Source: Pachyseris speciosa
Taxonomy: Eukaryota > Cnidaria > Anthozoa > Scleractinia > Pachyseridae
Assembly: GCA_016490735.1 (NCBI GenBank)
Contig: JAEMWC010000135.1
Coordinates: 915,001-979,000, forward strand
Reading direction: 5' to 3'
Length of the DNA: 64,000 nt
Position numbers and translations under genes: made by a program. Below are positions 62,521 to 64,000 of the stretch, one piece after another (within the stretch, counting starts at the first letter, position 1; every line of letters starts with the position of its first letter). The notes beneath the pieces were generated by a model that was not told where the DNA came from, made no database searches, and saw only the letters and a list, made by a program, of their open reading frames with translations.

Positions 62521-64000
62521 ATGGCGAAAATTTTGTGTGACGTGTCATTGATAATGCTGTGTACGTTTGTGACGTCTTTTCTGGTGTATTAACAAAACTA
62601 AACAACCATCCAGAAATATGGTAAGTAGGTGATTGAGTTACATTACAATTTGGTAGCAAGTGATTGTGTTACACTAGAGATCAAAATGAAATCAAACGCA
62701 AATATTGGAACACAGCGCAATCAAACGATAATTTGTTAATACATTAATTTTATAAACTGGATCGCTTCAAATTATCAACTCAGAACAAACGAGCGTTCAT
62801 TCCTTGTTCAGCAAACTCAAGGGAGTAGGGAGGGGGTTGCAGGATACTTTGTTAAAGTTATTGAAATGATGTTAAGAGGAAGGATGGGATCCTATTTGAT
62901 GTGTACACGTGTCATATTCAGTGATCAGGCTTTCTCTAAATGTCATCCCTGAAAATTCAAGCACCACACGAGATAACTGTGTAGATTCTTATTTTTAACC
63001 AGCAGCCTTCTCCGTTTTGCTATGGTGGCATTCCCGGCATGCATGGCAAGCCCGGTTCCCCTGGGTTACCAGGTCGTGACGGACGAGATGGTCGTGAAGG
63101 AGCTAAAGGAGATCAGGGAAGACGAGGGAAGTCTGGACCCCAAGGACCTCCTGGTGTCATGGGCCCTGCTGGGGTAAATGGAAAGGATGGTGCAAAGGGA
63201 GAGCCTGGTGGTCACAAAGGTGCTAAAGGAGATCAGGGAAGACCAGGGAAGCCTGGAACCTTGGGAAATCCTGGTTTAAGAGGACCCGGTGGTGTCGATG
63301 GAAAGGATGGTGCGAAAGGAGAGCCTGGTGCCCAGGGTCCTCGCGGTCAAAAAGGAGAGCGCGGAGAAACCGGGCAAGTGGACAAACTGGTGTTGTGCCT
63401 TTCAAGAACTGGAGAGAGTGTGCCTGGTACAACTTGAACGATCATAAAGACAATGGTCTGATCAAGGTAATAGGCAACGTCGTAACATTTTTTCCGTGAC
63501 TTTATTTTATTCTTAAGCCGAATATTTTTTCTATAAAATGCTGTCTTATGAGACATTTTAACCACATCTTTTTTCGGAACTGACCAGGAAAGACTTAAAG
63601 GATAATCATTGTTACCAGTTTTTTCCAAACAAGTTCGATCATTAGAAAACTTATTCCTACGTTTTTTCCTAATTCTTTTCATATTATTCATGATTCAGGA
63701 TTGTGTGTTGAACAAGAACTTCTCTGACACAGCCCTCCATGTTTCTTGGACTGGTGGTTTTAGAGTCTTTGGCTGCAAGGGTTGCTGCAAACGCTGGTAC
63801 TTCACTTTCAACGGTGCTGAATGTTCAGCTCCCCTTCCCATTGACGGTGTTGTGTACTTGGGTGGTGCGAATGCACAAGATCCTTATCGCGTCCGCCATA
63901 TTCAAGGACACTGCAACAACATTCGCAAAGGAAAGGTGCGCGTGGGATTCTGTGTCGGTAATTGTCGTGGATATGGTAATGCTGACGCCATGACAGGCTG
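62521..64000 (+). CDS. CTHRC1: CTHRC1-like secreted collagen-domain protein, 3' end outside the window
   Basis: Exons: 62521-62583 (signal peptide [20 protein letters not shown], medium confidence), about 63003-63466 and 63699-64000 (continuing). The second exon codes a short Cys-containing lead, then about 37 Gly-X-Y triplets. Out of frame by one base after about 63380, it continues [14 protein letters not shown] up to the GTAATA donor. The third exon reads [19 protein letters not shown], then [20 protein letters not shown]. This is the C-terminal globular domain typical of CTHRC1, with its conserved cysteines. Vertebrate CTHRC1 is a secreted glycoprotein acting in matrix and Wnt/PCP signalling. 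The collagen frame would otherwise end at a TGA near 63435, which would remove the globular domain, so either the base is an assembly error or this allele is broken. Two AGs at the exon start (63002, 63005) give a tandem acceptor. Confidence 0.8.

Overview
The window is intron-rich, AT-rich eukaryotic DNA. Its gene content and repeat families fit a cnidarian, most likely an anthozoan such as a stony coral. That is inferred from protein similarity recalled from memory and from repeat style; no search was run. Five conserved animal genes can be built exon by exon, with GT-AG junctions and reading phases that close: a CNDP2-like dipeptidase (minus strand, first three coding exons only, 9622-14868), ZC3H11A (plus, 14 coding exons, 19407-34996, 996 aa), an NADH-cytochrome b5 reductase (minus, 9 coding exons, 40986-50068, 304 aa), myotrophin (plus, 4 exons, 50303-55104, 118 aa) and a CTHRC1-like collagen-domain protein (plus, from about 62521, running off the right edge).

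The left 9 kb (1 to about 8985) is not host coding DNA. It is a decayed endogenous viral element or large DNA transposon of the Polinton/adintovirus type. It carries a protein-primed family B DNA polymerase (minus, 5021-8748), a candidate major capsid protein (minus, 479-1812), small virion-like proteins (minus, 1-436 and 1787-2092), and a long fibre-like protein on the plus strand (about 2101-4186) that joins collagen Gly-X-Y repeats to phage-tail-fibre-like repeats and a beta-rich domain. Two further small plus-strand genes follow the fibre gene. Nearly all are broken by stops and frameshifts. A large inverted repeat (8873-8985) marks the right end. The element lies downstream of CNDP2 exon 3 on the coding strand, so it probably sits in a long CNDP2 intron.

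The host genes lie in a dense field of small non-autonomous transposons: a PIF/Harbinger-type element with a TTA target duplication, several foldback elements, tRNA-derived SINEs, a LINE 3' end, a composite element with an internal telomere-like TTAGGG tract, and a 460-bp element with a perfect 6-bp target duplication. CYB5R and myotrophin are head to head with only 234 bp between start codons. CNDP2 and ZC3H11A are also divergent, although the ZC3H11A first exon is not fixed. The regions 35.0-41.0 kb and 55.1-62.5 kb are intergenic and hold mostly repeats.
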